A stretch of DNA of 46,161 nucleotides from an uncultured Lachnospiraceae bacterium. GTDB lineage: Bacteria > Bacillota > Clostridia > Lachnospirales > Lachnospiraceae. The notes under the pieces were generated by a model that saw nothing but the letters and a program-made list of their open reading frames with translations, was not told where the DNA came from and ran no database searches. The position numbers and the translations under genes are program-made. Each line of letters starts with the position of its first letter. Positions within the stretch are counted from its first letter, which is position 1. The DNA lies in the NCBI GenBank assembly GCA_946411695.1, contig CAMKEX010000007.1, positions 1 to 46,161 of the forward strand. The letters are read 5' to 3'. This document shows positions 35,805 to 44,516 of the stretch, in pieces.

Positions 35805-36312
35805 AGAAGACGTCAACAACCGGATCCGGGAACTGGGCGAACAGATCACCAGGGACTATGCCGGTCGGTCGGTCCGTCTGGTATGCATTCTCCGCGGCGC
35901 GGTCTTTTTCATGTGCGAGCTGGCCAAGCGCATCGAGCTGCCGGTGACCTTTGACTTCATGTCTGTCTCCAGTTACGGGAGCAAGACCACTTCCAGCGGG
36001 ATTGTCCGCATCATCAAGGACCTCGAGGAGCCACTCACGGGTGAGGACGTCATCGTCGTAGAGGATATCATCGATTCGGGAAGGACGCTGAGCTTTTTGA
36101 AGGACCTGTTCCGCAGCCGCGGAGCGGCATCCATCCGGGTCTGCACCCTTCTGGACAAGCCCTCCCGCCGTGCGCCTGAGATCGATATTGAAGTAGATTA
36201 CAAGGGATTCGAAGTGCCCGATCAGTTCGTGGTCGGCTGGGGAATGGACTACGACCAGAGATACCGCAATCTTCCCTACATCGGTGTCATAACCGGTCTG
36301 GAAGAAGAATAA
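35773..36312 (+). CDS. hpt: hypoxanthine phosphoribosyltransferase
   Basis: Purine salvage enzyme making IMP and GMP. The 179 residues have VCILRGAVFFMCELAKRI at the start of the fold, the PRPP loop VIVVEDIIDSGRTL (near 95-110) and the C-terminal ...FVVGWGMDYDQRYRNLPYIGV. The start overlaps the end of tilS, with GAGGAG upstream. The order tilS-hpt-ftsH is conserved across Firmicutes, and in Bacillus TilS and HprT together activate ftsH expression. Confidence 0.97.
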   Translation: MAYRIEEMISEEDVNNRIRELGEQITRDYAGRSVRLVCILRGAVFFMCELAKRIELPVTFDFMSVSSYGSKTTSSGIVRIIKDLEEPLTGEDVIVVEDIIDSGRTLSFLKDLFRSRGAASIRVCTLLDKPSRRAPEIDIEVDYKGFEVPDQFVVGWGMDYDQRYRNLPYIGVITGLEEE

Positions 36313-36321
36313 AGAGTGATT

Positions 36322-36377
36322 CTTCACCGTTTCCGCCTTCGCGAAAACAGTGAAGGGTGCCGCTCCGGCGAGCGGCA
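36322..36377. repeat. hairpins between hpt and ftsH2; fragment of the 145-bp element
   Basis: A first stem at 36322-36355 (CTTCAC...GTGAAG with inner GTTT/AAAC and CGC/GCG) and a second at 36358-36377 (TGCCGCTCCGGCGAGCGGCA). The second is the exact reverse complement of hairpin A in copy 1 of the repeat at 10892, with similar flanks. The ftsH2 SD follows at 36390. Confidence 0.6.
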
Positions 36378-36400
36378 GGGTCGAAGAGTAGGAGAATATT

Positions 36401-38263
36401 TTGGAAAACAGACCAAAAAGAGGCAACGGCAATTACCTGGGGCTGGTTGTCATGGCAGCATTATTCTTCATGTTCTTTTCTCCGTTTCTTCGCAATACGC
36501 TCTCTTCAAGAGATACAGCCTATACGAAGGAACAGTTTGCAAAGGAACTGCAGGAGGAGCAGGTAGAACGGGTGGAGATCAGCCCGAACAAAGACAATAT
36601 GACAGGCTATGCCACTGTGGTCAGGAAAGAGGGCGACAGGGAGATCCTGTATGCCACGGTGATCGCAGACATAGAGGAGATGGCGCGCGAGGCAAATGTC
36701 ATGACGGTTGTCCATGACATTCCGGCAGAGAATACATTCCTGACCAATGTGCTCCCTATGATCCTCGTAATGGGCATATGTTTCCTGTTCTTCTATCTGA
36801 TGTCCGGTCAGGGCATGGGCGGCGGCAATGCCAAGATGATGAATTTCGGCAAGAGCAGGGCCCGTCTTTCCACCGGCGAGGAAGTGACTTTCAAGCAGGT
36901 CGCCGGCCTTGACGAGGAAAAATCGGATCTGGAGGAGATCATCGATTTCCTCCGCAGTCCCGCCAAGTACACCAAAGTCGGCGCGCGTATCCCCAAGGGA
37001 GTCCTTCTCGAGGGCGCTCCCGGAACAGGTAAAACTCTTCTGGCACGAGCTGTTGCAGGAGAGGCAAAGGTGCCCTTTTTCAGCATTTCGGGCTCCGATT
37101 TTGTGGAGATGTTTGTCGGTGTCGGCGCGTCCCGCGTCCGCGACATGTTTGAAGAAGCAAAAAAGAATTCGCCCTGCATCGTATTCATAGATGAGATCGA
37201 CGCTGTCGCACGGCGCAGAGGTACAGGCCTGGGAGGCTCCCACGACGAGCGCGAACAGACCCTCAACCAGCTGCTCGTGGAAATGGACGGTTTTGGTGTC
37301 AATGAAGGGATCATCGTCATGGCGGCGACCAACAGGGTCGACGTCCTCGACCCCGCGATCCTCAGGCCGGGCCGTTTTGACCGCAAAGTCTCTGTGGGAC
37401 GTCCCGACGTGAAGGGCAGGGAGGAGATCCTCAAGGTCCATGCTGCCAACAAGCCTCTGGGCGACGATGTGGATCTGGAGGAGATCGCGCGCACTACGGC
37501 GGGCTTCTCCGGCGCTGACCTCGAAAATCTGCTCAATGAGGCTGCCATTGCTGCGGCAAAGGCGGACCGTCCCTTCCTCACACAGGCGGATATCAAAAAT
37601 GCCTTCATCAAGATCGGCATCGGCACTGAGAAGAAGAGCCATGTTATTTCCGAGAAGGAAAAACGCATCACAGCCTATCACGAGACTGGCCACGCCATCC
37701 TCTTCCATGAACTGCCGGATGTCGGAGATGTCTATACGATTTCTGTGATCCCCACCGGAAACGGCGCGGGCGGCTATACCATGCCCCTGCCCGACCGCGA
37801 CGAGATGTATTACACACGCGGCCGTATGCTGCAGGAGATCATGGTCAGCCTCGGCGGCCGGATCGCAGAGGAACTGGTTCTTGATGATATTACGACCGGA
37901 GCCTCTCAGGATATCAAGCAGGCCACCAATATCGCCCGCCAGATGGTGACACGCTACGGCATGTCCTCAGCGATCGGAACCATCAACTACGAGCAGGGCG
38001 GAGAGGACGTCTTTCTCGGATATGACATCGGACATGAGAAACGCAACAGTGAATATATGGCCGGCGAGATCGACAAGGAGATCCGCACCATCATTTCCGA
38101 CTGCTACGGCAAAGCGAAACAGATCATTTCCGACAACATGGATGTTCTCCACCGCACAGCTGCTCTGCTGATGGAGAAGGAGAAGCTGACAGGAAAAGAG
38201 TTCGATGATATTTTCAGGGAGAGCCGATCCGGCATTGCCGCGGAGGCGCCCCTTGAAGTGTGA
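36401..38263 (+). CDS. ftsH: ATP-dependent zinc metalloprotease FtsH, copy 2
   Basis: The positional orthologue of Bacillus ftsH (tilS-hpt-ftsH order). Two membrane segments (about 12-30 and 120-140), AAA module with Walker A GAPGTGKT (205-212), [21 protein letters not shown], and the peptidase with HETGH (427-431; usual form HEAGH). At 620 residues it has the normal length and lacks the acidic tail of copy 1. The start is TTG, with AGGAG six bases upstream. It is followed by a 41-bp repeat array and a terminator-like hairpin. Confidence 0.96.
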   Translation: MENRPKRGNGNYLGLVVMAALFFMFFSPFLRNTLSSRDTAYTKEQFAKELQEEQVERVEISPNKDNMTGYATVVRKEGDREILYATVIADIEEMAREANVMTVVHDIPAENTFLTNVLPMILVMGICFLFFYLMSGQGMGGGNAKMMNFGKSRARLSTGEEVTFKQVAGLDEEKSDLEEIIDFLRSPAKYTKVGARIPKGVLLEGAPGTGKTLLARAVAGEAKVPFFSISGSDFVEMFVGVGASRVRDMFEEAKKNSPCIVFIDEIDAVARRRGTGLGGSHDEREQTLNQLLVEMDGFGVNEGIIVMAATNRVDVLDPAILRPGRFDRKVSVGRPDVKGREEILKVHAANKPLGDDVDLEEIARTTAGFSGADLENLLNEAAIAAAKADRPFLTQADIKNAFIKIGIGTEKKSHVISEKEKRITAYHETGHAILFHELPDVGDVYTISVIPTGNGAGGYTMPLPDRDEMYYTRGRMLQEIMVSLGGRIAEELVLDDITTGASQDIKQATNIARQMVTRYGMSSAIGTINYEQGGEDVFLGYDIGHEKRNSEYMAGEIDKEIRTIISDCYGKAKQIISDNMDVLHRTAALLMEKEKLTGKEFDDIFRESRSGIAAEAPLEV

Positions 38264-38294
38264 CAGTTTACCTGCGGTTAAGCGCGGGCAGAGC

Positions 38295-38415
38295 GGTTCA
38301 GACATAACCGGCAGGAAGCGACCCGGCCGGTGCGTGGTTCAGACATAACCGGCAGGACACGACCCGGCCGGTGCGTGATTCAGACATAACCGGCAGGACA
38401 CGATCAGGCCGGCAT
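38295..38415 (+). repeat. three-copy 41-bp tandem repeat after ftsH2
   Basis: Units start at 38295, 38336 and 38377 with GGTTCAGACATAACCGGCAG (the third begins GATTC and is shorter). Each unit can fold through ACCGGC / GCCGGT. The repeats directly adjoin one another, so this is not a CRISPR array. Confidence 0.88.
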
Positions 38416-38416
38416 G

Positions 38417-38448
38417 AAGGCGGCAGTCCGTACAGGAACTGCCGCCTT
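38417..38448 (+). terminator. terminator-like hairpin before the GH13 gene
   Basis: AAGGCGGCAGT / ACTGCCGCCTT, an 11-bp perfect stem with a ten-base loop; no T run on the + strand beyond TT. It marks the noncoding region before the GH13 start and rules out the in-frame ATG at 38414 as a likely start. Confidence 0.6.
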
Positions 38449-38470
38449 ACATTCCTCAGGAGACGGATGG

Positions 38471-40810
38471 ATGTTTTACGATGGATACTATCGGGAAGGC
38501 TCCGGAGAAGGTGCTTTTTTCAGTGACGCAACAGAAGATTATATTACACCCGCGCAGCCGGACCTGTATGAGAAGGTCACCATACGGCTCCGCGTGCTGA
38601 AGGGAAAGGCACAGACCTGTTTTCTCGTGACAGAGGGCAGACAGCATCTGCGCATGCGCAAAAGTGAGTCGGACGCTTGTTTTGACTATTACTCGGTGCA
38701 GTTTGAGGTGGACAGGACGCCCCTTCGCTATTATTTTGAGATCTTTGTTGACGGACGAAATTACAAATATACCCGCCGCGGTGTGAGGAATACGATCCGT
38801 GCTGTGGACTGGTGGCATGTCATTCCCGGCTTCCATACGCCCGCTTGGGCGGAGGGCGCCGTGATGTACCAGATCTTCGTTGACCGCTTCAGCAACGGAG
38901 ATCCTTCCAACGATGTGCTGACCGGAGAATACAGCTATATGGGAAAGCCCTGCCTGGCAGTCTGGGACTGGGACAGGCCCCCGGGTCCCAACAGCTATCG
39001 GGAATTCTACGGCGGAGACCTGCAGGGCGTGATCGACAGGCTGGATTATCTGAAGAAACTGGGGGTGGAAGCCATCTACCTCAATCCGATCTTTCTCTCT
39101 CCTTCCAGCCACAAATACGATACCCAGGATTATGACCACATTGATCCCCATTTCGGCAGGATCGTGCACGACGAAGGAGAGCTTCTCTTCCGCCCCCGCA
39201 ACAGGAACGCTGTCCCGGCGGATAAAAATCCGGCCAGGGGCGCAAAGAATCCCAGGGGCGGCGCGGGCCGCATCTCCACTGCGGGCAGGAATTCAGAAAC
39301 ATTGATGTGGTGGCCGGACGCAACACAGGGACTGGAGTCCCTGCGGGAGGAGGAACTGTCCAAAGGGACACGCTCCAACCGCAAAGCCTCCCGGTATCTG
39401 TGCCGTGTGACGGACCCCGCCAATCTCGAGGCCAGCGACCGGCTCTTTGCGCATCTTGTGAAAGAGGCGCACCGCAGGGGGATCCGCGTCATCCTGGACG
39501 GTGTTTTCAATCACTGCGGATCCTTCCACCGCTGGCTGGATGCCGAGAAGATCTATGAGCAGCTCCCCGGCGGCAAAAAGGGCGCCCGCGCGTCCAAAAG
39601 ATCCCCCTATGCGGATTACTTTAAATTTGAGAGCGACAGATGGCCGGGCAACGATTCCTACGACGCATGGTGGGGCTTCGGTACCCTGCCCAAGCTCAAT
39701 TATGAGAATTCCGAAGAATTGTGTGAGAAGATCCTGGAGATCGGGCGGAAATGGGTTTCACCCCCCTACAATGCCGACGGCTGGCGGCTGGATGTAGCCG
39801 CGGACCTGGGATACTCCTCAGAGTTTAACCACAGGTTCTGGAAGCGCTTCCGCAAGGCGGTCAAGGAGGCCAATCCGGAGGCGATCATCCTTGCCGAGAA
39901 TTATACAGACTCGCGGAAATGGCTGCAGGGAGACGAGTGGGATACCATCATGAACTATGAGTTCTTTATGGAGCCTGTCACCTTTTTCCTCACGGGAATG
40001 GAAAAGCACAGTGACGGACGCAACGAAGAACGCTACGGTGATCCGGATTCCTTCTGGCACGATGCGCTGTTTACAAACCAGAGCGCGATGCCGGAGGCGG
40101 CCCTGCGCATCAGCATGAACGAACTCTCCAATCACGACCACTCCCGTTTCCTCACCCGCACCAACCGCATTGTGGGAAGGACGGAGAAGGCAGGCCCCGA
40201 GGCAGCCCTGGAAGGTGTCAAAATGGAGGTCATGCGGCAGGCGGTCCTGCTGCAGATGACATGGACCGGGGCACCCACCATCTATTACGGCGATGAAGCC
40301 GGTCTTGGCGGTTTTACGGATCCTGACAACCGCAGGACCTATCCCTGGGGCAGAGAGGATCACAGCCTCATCCTCTACCACAGGATCCTGACAGGACTCC
40401 GCAGTACAAGCCGGGCTCTTCGGCGGGGATCGGTCCTGCGGCTGCCTGACGCGGACGGACTGCTGGTCTACGCAAGGTTTAGCCGCGGAGACGTCACTGT
40501 CCGGCCTGCGGACAGATGTCCGGAGTCCTTTCTCGTACTGATCAACATCAACCATGACACGATCGAGTACCATGCGGATATTACCTGTGCGGGCATTCCG
40601 GCAAGGGCAGAACTCGAATGTCTGCTCAGAACAGAGCGCACCGGCTATACCGCAGCCAGGGAACTGCTTCCGGACGACGAGACCTGCGAAGACAGTTCCG
40701 CGCAGGAAGGGCTCCTGCCTCTCTATATTACTGACGGCATCCTGCGTATCAGCCTCCCTCCCGAATCGGGCATCCTCCTGCGATGGAAGCCCCGGCAAGG
40801 AGATCAATGA
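38471..40810 (+). CDS. GH13 alpha-glucan hydrolase, neopullulanase/alpha-glycosidase-like
   Basis: Hydrolyses alpha-1,4 (and perhaps alpha-1,6) glucans. Residues about 1-125 are a beta-rich N-terminal domain like CBM34, followed by the barrel opening AVMYQIFVDRFSNGDPSND. Catalytic residues fit GH13: Asp441 (DGWRLDVAADLG), Glu476 (IILAENYTD) and Asp556 (ELSNHDHSRF). No signal peptide is visible, so it acts inside the cell on imported or stored maltodextrins. A 75-residue Arg/Gly-rich insert after YDTQDYDHIDPHFG (about 225-310) is longer than usual. ATG 38471 with AGGAG eight bases upstream gives 779 residues. No promoter is apparent between it and ftsH2. Confidence 0.9.
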   Translation: MFYDGYYREGSGEGAFFSDATEDYITPAQPDLYEKVTIRLRVLKGKAQTCFLVTEGRQHLRMRKSESDACFDYYSVQFEVDRTPLRYYFEIFVDGRNYKYTRRGVRNTIRAVDWWHVIPGFHTPAWAEGAVMYQIFVDRFSNGDPSNDVLTGEYSYMGKPCLAVWDWDRPPGPNSYREFYGGDLQGVIDRLDYLKKLGVEAIYLNPIFLSPSSHKYDTQDYDHIDPHFGRIVHDEGELLFRPRNRNAVPADKNPARGAKNPRGGAGRISTAGRNSETLMWWPDATQGLESLREEELSKGTRSNRKASRYLCRVTDPANLEASDRLFAHLVKEAHRRGIRVILDGVFNHCGSFHRWLDAEKIYEQLPGGKKGARASKRSPYADYFKFESDRWPGNDSYDAWWGFGTLPKLNYENSEELCEKILEIGRKWVSPPYNADGWRLDVAADLGYSSEFNHRFWKRFRKAVKEANPEAIILAENYTDSRKWLQGDEWDTIMNYEFFMEPVTFFLTGMEKHSDGRNEERYGDPDSFWHDALFTNQSAMPEAALRISMNELSNHDHSRFLTRTNRIVGRTEKAGPEAALEGVKMEVMRQAVLLQMTWTGAPTIYYGDEAGLGGFTDPDNRRTYPWGREDHSLILYHRILTGLRSTSRALRRGSVLRLPDADGLLVYARFSRGDVTVRPADRCPESFLVLININHDTIEYHADITCAGIPARAELECLLRTERTGYTAARELLPDDETCEDSSAQEGLLPLYITDGILRISLPPESGILLRWKPRQGDQ

Positions 40811-40820
40811 TTTAAAAACA

Positions 40821-40905
40821 GGCGGAAGGCAGACAAAACAGCCGGAAGGCCGACAAAACAGCCGGAAGGCGGGAAAAATAACAGCCGGAAGGCAGACAAT
40901 CTGAA
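40821..40905 (+). repeat. 20-bp tandem repeat after the GH13 gene
   Basis: Four units of GCCGGAAGGCAGACAAAACA type (40821, 40841, 40861, 40884), the last two diverged, starting ten bases after the stop codon. The 342-base gap up to 41153 otherwise holds a terminator, a promoter and an operator. Confidence 0.82.
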
Positions 40906-40910
40906 AACAG

Positions 40911-40973
40911 AACTCCCCTCTCTGACAGCAGGCGGTCAAGATTGAGACCGGTTTGTCAGGCGGGGAGTTTTTT
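40911..40973 (+). terminator. long intrinsic terminator after the GH13 gene
   Basis: An outer stem AACTCCCC / GGGGAGTT followed by TTTT, with inner pairings TGACA/TGTCA and CGGTC/GACCG stacked inside. The tail and outer stem are typical of rho-independent termination. Confidence 0.82.
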
Positions 40974-41060
40974 GTTGAAAATAGTACAGATTTCGCCGGC
41001 CTTCCTGTAAATTTGTGCAAATGTAACAAAAAAACCGTCAGAAGTTCATGGGATTGCGAA

Positions 41061-41089
41061 TTGCACAGAGTTTATATTTTTTTTATAAT
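41061..41089 (+). promoter_or_regulatory. promoter of the amylosucrase gene
   Basis: TTGCAC (41061-41066), 17 bases, perfect TATAAT (41084-41089). Transcription is expected to start near 41096, just before the operator. Confidence 0.7.
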
Positions 41090-41099
41090 GTATTTATTG

Positions 41100-41113
41100 T
41101 GAAATCGATTACA
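41100..41113 (+). promoter_or_regulatory. cre-type operator at the amylosucrase promoter
   Basis: TGAAATCGATTACA matches the catabolite-response consensus TGWAANCGNTNWCA at every fixed position and lies about four bases after the expected start site, where a bound repressor would block elongation. CcpA or the local LacI-family protein (43505) could be the ligand. Confidence 0.75.
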
Positions 41114-41152
41114 AACTCTTTATCAACAAATCCTGAGAGGAGGAACAGGTTC

Positions 41153-43450
41153 ATGTTTGAAGAGAAAAACTGGGAGCCCGAGTTTTCAAAAAGGCTGGAG
41201 AAGCACTACGATGAGCTCAAGTGGCTCTATGCGGAACTGTACAACAACGATCAGCAGGCATTCGAGTATTTCTGCGATATGCTCTATGAGTATTATTCTC
41301 AGCGTTCACCGGTCCTGAAGCAGTGGGATCAGATGCGCGAGGAAGTTCCGGAGTGGTACAAGGGCAACGAGATGCTCGGCATGCTCATGTATACCAACTG
41401 CTTCGCCGGTACTCTGCAGGGCGTCAAGGAGCATCTGGACTACCTGCAGGAGTGCGGACTCAACTATGTCCACCTCATGCCCCTTCTGGCCAGCCCTGCC
41501 GGCCGCAGCGACGGCGGCTACGCAGTGTCGGATTTCCGCAAGGTTGAGCCGGCTCTGGGCACAATGGAAGACCTGGCAGAACTCGGCGACGAGTGCCATA
41601 ACCGCGGCATGTGCGTCTGCCTGGACTTCGTTATGAACCACACCAGTGAGGACCACGAGTGGGCAAAGCGCGCCCGCGCAGGCGAGAAAGAATATCAGGA
41701 CAGATATTTCTTCTATGATGACTGGTCGATTCCGAGTGAATTTGAAAAGACTGTTCCTCAGGTCTTCCCGCAGACCGCGCCCGGAAACTTCTCCTGGTGC
41801 GAAGAGGCCGGAAAAGTGGTCATGACCACTTTCTATCCCTATCAGTGGGATCTCAACTATGCCAACCCTGTGGTCTTCAATGACATGACCGCGGACATGC
41901 TGAACCTGTGCAACCACGGCGTCGATATCATCCGCCTTGACGCGACCCCTTATATCTGGAAGGAACTGGGCACCAGCTGCCGCAACCTCCCTCAGGTCCA
42001 CACCCTGGTCCGCATGATGCGCATGGCCACTGAGGTGGTCTGCCCCGGAACCCTGCTCCTGGGCGAAGTCGTCATGGAGCCCTCCAAGGTCGTTCCCTAC
42101 TTCGGAACCATCGAGAAGCCCGAGTGCCACATGCTCTACAATGTCACGACCATGGCCAGCACCTGGCACACAGTGGCGACTCATGATGTGCGCCTTCTCC
42201 GCCACCAGATGGAGACAGTCTTTGCGCTTCCTCACGACTACACCTTCCTGAACTATCTGCGCTGCCACGACGATATCGGCTGGGGCCTTGACTACAATTT
42301 CCTCAAGGCTTTCGGCATGGAGGAAGTTCCTCACAAGAAATATCTCAACGACTATCTGACCGGCAAGGGCTACAACAGCGATGCCCGCGGCGAGCTCTAC
42401 AATGACGATCCCCGCCTGGGCGATGCCCGTCTCTGCGGCACGACCGCTTCTCTGTGCGGCATTGAAGCTGCTGAATACGAGATGGACGATTACAAGCTGG
42501 ACCGCGCTATCCGCATGGATATCATGCTCCACGCCTTCCTCTTCACCCAGAGCGGAATCCCGGTCCTCTACAGCGGCGATGAGATCGGTCAGAAGAATGA
42601 TTATACATACCACGAGAACCCGCTGAAGTGGGATGACAGCCGCTATCTGCACCGCGGCGACCTCAACTGGGATGAAGTCGCGCTCAGAAACGATCCTTCG
42701 ACCCGCGAAGGCAGGATCTTCAATGCCCTTCGCGTTATGGAGAAGATCCGTGCCGAGCACGAAGTCTTTGACAGCGAAGCGGATACATGGATCGTGGAAC
42801 CCTACAATGACCATATCCTCGGCATCGGCCGTTACTTCAAGGGCGAGAAGCTCATCGCGCTCTTCAACTTCAGCCAGAATGACGAGACAGCATGGATCAA
42901 TGAGAGCGATCCTTACTACGACCTCATCACCGGCGAGCCCCGTGAGGCCCAGAATATCAACCTTCCGGCTTACGACTTCGTCTGGCTGCTGACAGATTTC
43001 AACAAGCCCGTACCCAAGCGCGAAGAGCACTTCATGGCAGATATGGGTGAGAAGATCTCCGCATTTGAAGCTGAGCAGGCTCCCAAGAAAAAAGCCGCAA
43101 AGAAGCCCGCAGCCGGGAAGAAAGCTGCAGAACCTGCAGAAAAGAAGGAAGCTGCTCCCAAAAAGCGCGCTCCCAGAAAGACCAAAGCCCAGAAGGAAGC
43201 CGAAGCAGCCGCAGCAGAACCAGCCGTAGAGGCTCCCGCAGCGGCAGCTGAAGCAGCTCCTGCAGCAGCCGCAGAGGCAGCGCCCGCAGAAAAGAAGGCG
43301 GCGCCGAAAAAGCGTGCGGCGGCAGGCACCAAAGCCAAAAAGGATGCCGGGGCAGCTCCCGCGGAGAAGAAGACTTCCGTCCGCAAGACTGCAGCCAAAA
43401 AGACTGCCAAAAAGGCAGAACCCGCACAGGATGCGCAGGCAGAAGCATAA
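41153..43450 (+). CDS. amylosucrase-family GH13 enzyme with basic histone-H1-like tail
   Basis: Amylosucrase uses sucrose to build an alpha-1,4-glucan, releasing fructose. Residues 1-640 align in order with the family: helical N-terminus, LMPLLASPAGRSDGGYAVSDFRKVEPALGT, QWDLNYANP, catalytic Asp263 (IIRLDATPYIW), Glu305 (LLLGEVVMEP) and Asp373 (RCHDDIGW), plus Asp120 and Arg497, which correspond to the salt bridge (Asp144/Arg509 in the Neisseria enzyme) shaping the sucrose pocket. From about residue 643 to 765 there is an extra tail of Lys/Ala/Pro blocks (PKKKAAKKPAAGKKA and similar) split by an Ala/Glu/Pro stretch, resembling histone H1. No signal peptide. ATG 41153 with AGGAGG nine bases upstream. 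The lacI-type gene follows after 54 bases without a visible terminator. Confidence 0.9.
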   Translation: MFEEKNWEPEFSKRLEKHYDELKWLYAELYNNDQQAFEYFCDMLYEYYSQRSPVLKQWDQMREEVPEWYKGNEMLGMLMYTNCFAGTLQGVKEHLDYLQECGLNYVHLMPLLASPAGRSDGGYAVSDFRKVEPALGTMEDLAELGDECHNRGMCVCLDFVMNHTSEDHEWAKRARAGEKEYQDRYFFYDDWSIPSEFEKTVPQVFPQTAPGNFSWCEEAGKVVMTTFYPYQWDLNYANPVVFNDMTADMLNLCNHGVDIIRLDATPYIWKELGTSCRNLPQVHTLVRMMRMATEVVCPGTLLLGEVVMEPSKVVPYFGTIEKPECHMLYNVTTMASTWHTVATHDVRLLRHQMETVFALPHDYTFLNYLRCHDDIGWGLDYNFLKAFGMEEVPHKKYLNDYLTGKGYNSDARGELYNDDPRLGDARLCGTTASLCGIEAAEYEMDDYKLDRAIRMDIMLHAFLFTQSGIPVLYSGDEIGQKNDYTYHENPLKWDDSRYLHRGDLNWDEVALRNDPSTREGRIFNALRVMEKIRAEHEVFDSEADTWIVEPYNDHILGIGRYFKGEKLIALFNFSQNDETAWINESDPYYDLITGEPREAQNINLPAYDFVWLLTDFNKPVPKREEHFMADMGEKISAFEAEQAPKKKAAKKPAAGKKAAEPAEKKEAAPKKRAPRKTKAQKEAEAAAAEPAVEAPAAAAEAAPAAAAEAAPAEKKAAPKKRAAAGTKAKKDAGAAPAEKKTSVRKTAAKKTAKKAEPAQDAQAEA

Positions 43451-43504
43451 ACTGCTGCCTGTCAGAAATCACACGTGCAAAGCTTTGAAATGTGAGAAGA
43501 AGAC

Positions 43505-44491
43505 ATGACCATAAAAGAAGTTGCCCGGCTGGCGGGTGTTTCGCCCGCGGCAGTCAGCCGGTATCTCAACGGTGGTTCCATAAGCCCGGAAAAGAGGGAG
43601 CGTGTCAGAAAGGCGATCGAAGAGACCGGTTACCGGCCCAATCCGATGGCCCAGACCATGCGCACAGGACGGATCAATCAGGTGGGGGTCATCGTCCCCC
43701 GCCTGTACTCCGATTCTGTCAGCCAGATCACAGCCGGAGCTTCGTGTACACTGTTTGAGCAGGGATATATGACACTTCTGGGCTGTACGGAACATGATCC
43801 CGATACGGAGCTCCGCTATATGCAGGTCATGCAGGAGAGCCAGGTGGCCGGGATCATCCTGATGGGCGCCGAAATGACGCCGAAGATGAAGGAAATGATC
43901 CGCAGCAGCCGCGTACCGGTTGTCATCACAGGTCAGAACTTTGAAGAATTTCCCTGCGTGTATCACGATGATTTTCACGCTGTCCGTGAACTCACCAGGC
44001 TTCTCATTAAAAAAGGAAGGCGCCGGATCGTCATGATCGGCGCGACGGAAAAAGACATCGCAGCCGGTCTGAACCGCCGCCGCGGAGCAGAGCAGGCTCT
44101 TCTGGATGCGGGGCTCAATGCCTCTGCCATGCCCTATGAGGTCAGCTCATTTGAGGCAAAGGGAGGAAAGGAGGCCATGGAGCGGCTGCTGCAGAAGTGC
44201 CCGGATCTGGATGGGGTCGTATGTGCGACCGATACAATGGCAATGGGAGCTATTTCCGCCCTGCGCGAGGCCGGAAGGGAGATTCCCCGGGATGTCAGCA
44301 TCGTCGGCGTCGGCGACAGCTGGATGGACAATATATCTGTTCCGGGTCTGACGACCGCCCGTCTTTTCTTCCGCCGGTGCGGAGAGGAAGCGGCAGGACT
44401 GCTGCTGAACCTTCTCGGCAGGGAGGAGGACAGAGAAAGGCCCAGGCAGATCCGCCTGCAGTATCAGATCATGGAGCGCGGCTCTGTATAA
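43505..44491 (+). CDS. LacI-family transcriptional regulator
   Basis: A 328-residue repressor-type regulator. The N-terminal helix-turn-helix (TIKEVARLAGVSPAAVSRYLNGG) and hinge (YRPNPMAQTMRTGRINQVGVIVP) are complete; the hinge has Met where many members have Leu. The periplasmic-binding-protein-like effector domain follows (VVITGQNFEEFP; GVVCATDTMAMGAISALREAGREIP; DVSIVGVGDSWMDNISVPGLTT). It lies between the amylosucrase and PTS genes, both preceded by palindromic operators of LacI-family type, so it is probably the local sugar-responsive repressor (ScrR- or MalR-like). The ligand cannot be set from sequence. The SD is weak (AGAAGAAG). Confidence 0.92.
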   Translation: MTIKEVARLAGVSPAAVSRYLNGGSISPEKRERVRKAIEETGYRPNPMAQTMRTGRINQVGVIVPRLYSDSVSQITAGASCTLFEQGYMTLLGCTEHDPDTELRYMQVMQESQVAGIILMGAEMTPKMKEMIRSSRVPVVITGQNFEEFPCVYHDDFHAVRELTRLLIKKGRRRIVMIGATEKDIAAGLNRRRGAEQALLDAGLNASAMPYEVSSFEAKGGKEAMERLLQKCPDLDGVVCATDTMAMGAISALREAGREIPRDVSIVGVGDSWMDNISVPGLTTARLFFRRCGEEAAGLLLNLLGREEDRERPRQIRLQYQIMERGSV

Positions 44492-44516
44492 CTCAAGAAA
44501 AGGATTGAATAATATT

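Noticed and set aside
38295-38415. Possible CRISPR array
   Set aside because: The 41-base units directly adjoin one another without unique spacers, there are only three, and no cas genes are present.
38414-38470. Upstream ATG extending the GH13 protein by 19 residues
   Set aside because: It lies within a perfect 11-bp hairpin and lacks an SD, while ATG 38471 has AGGAG at good spacing.
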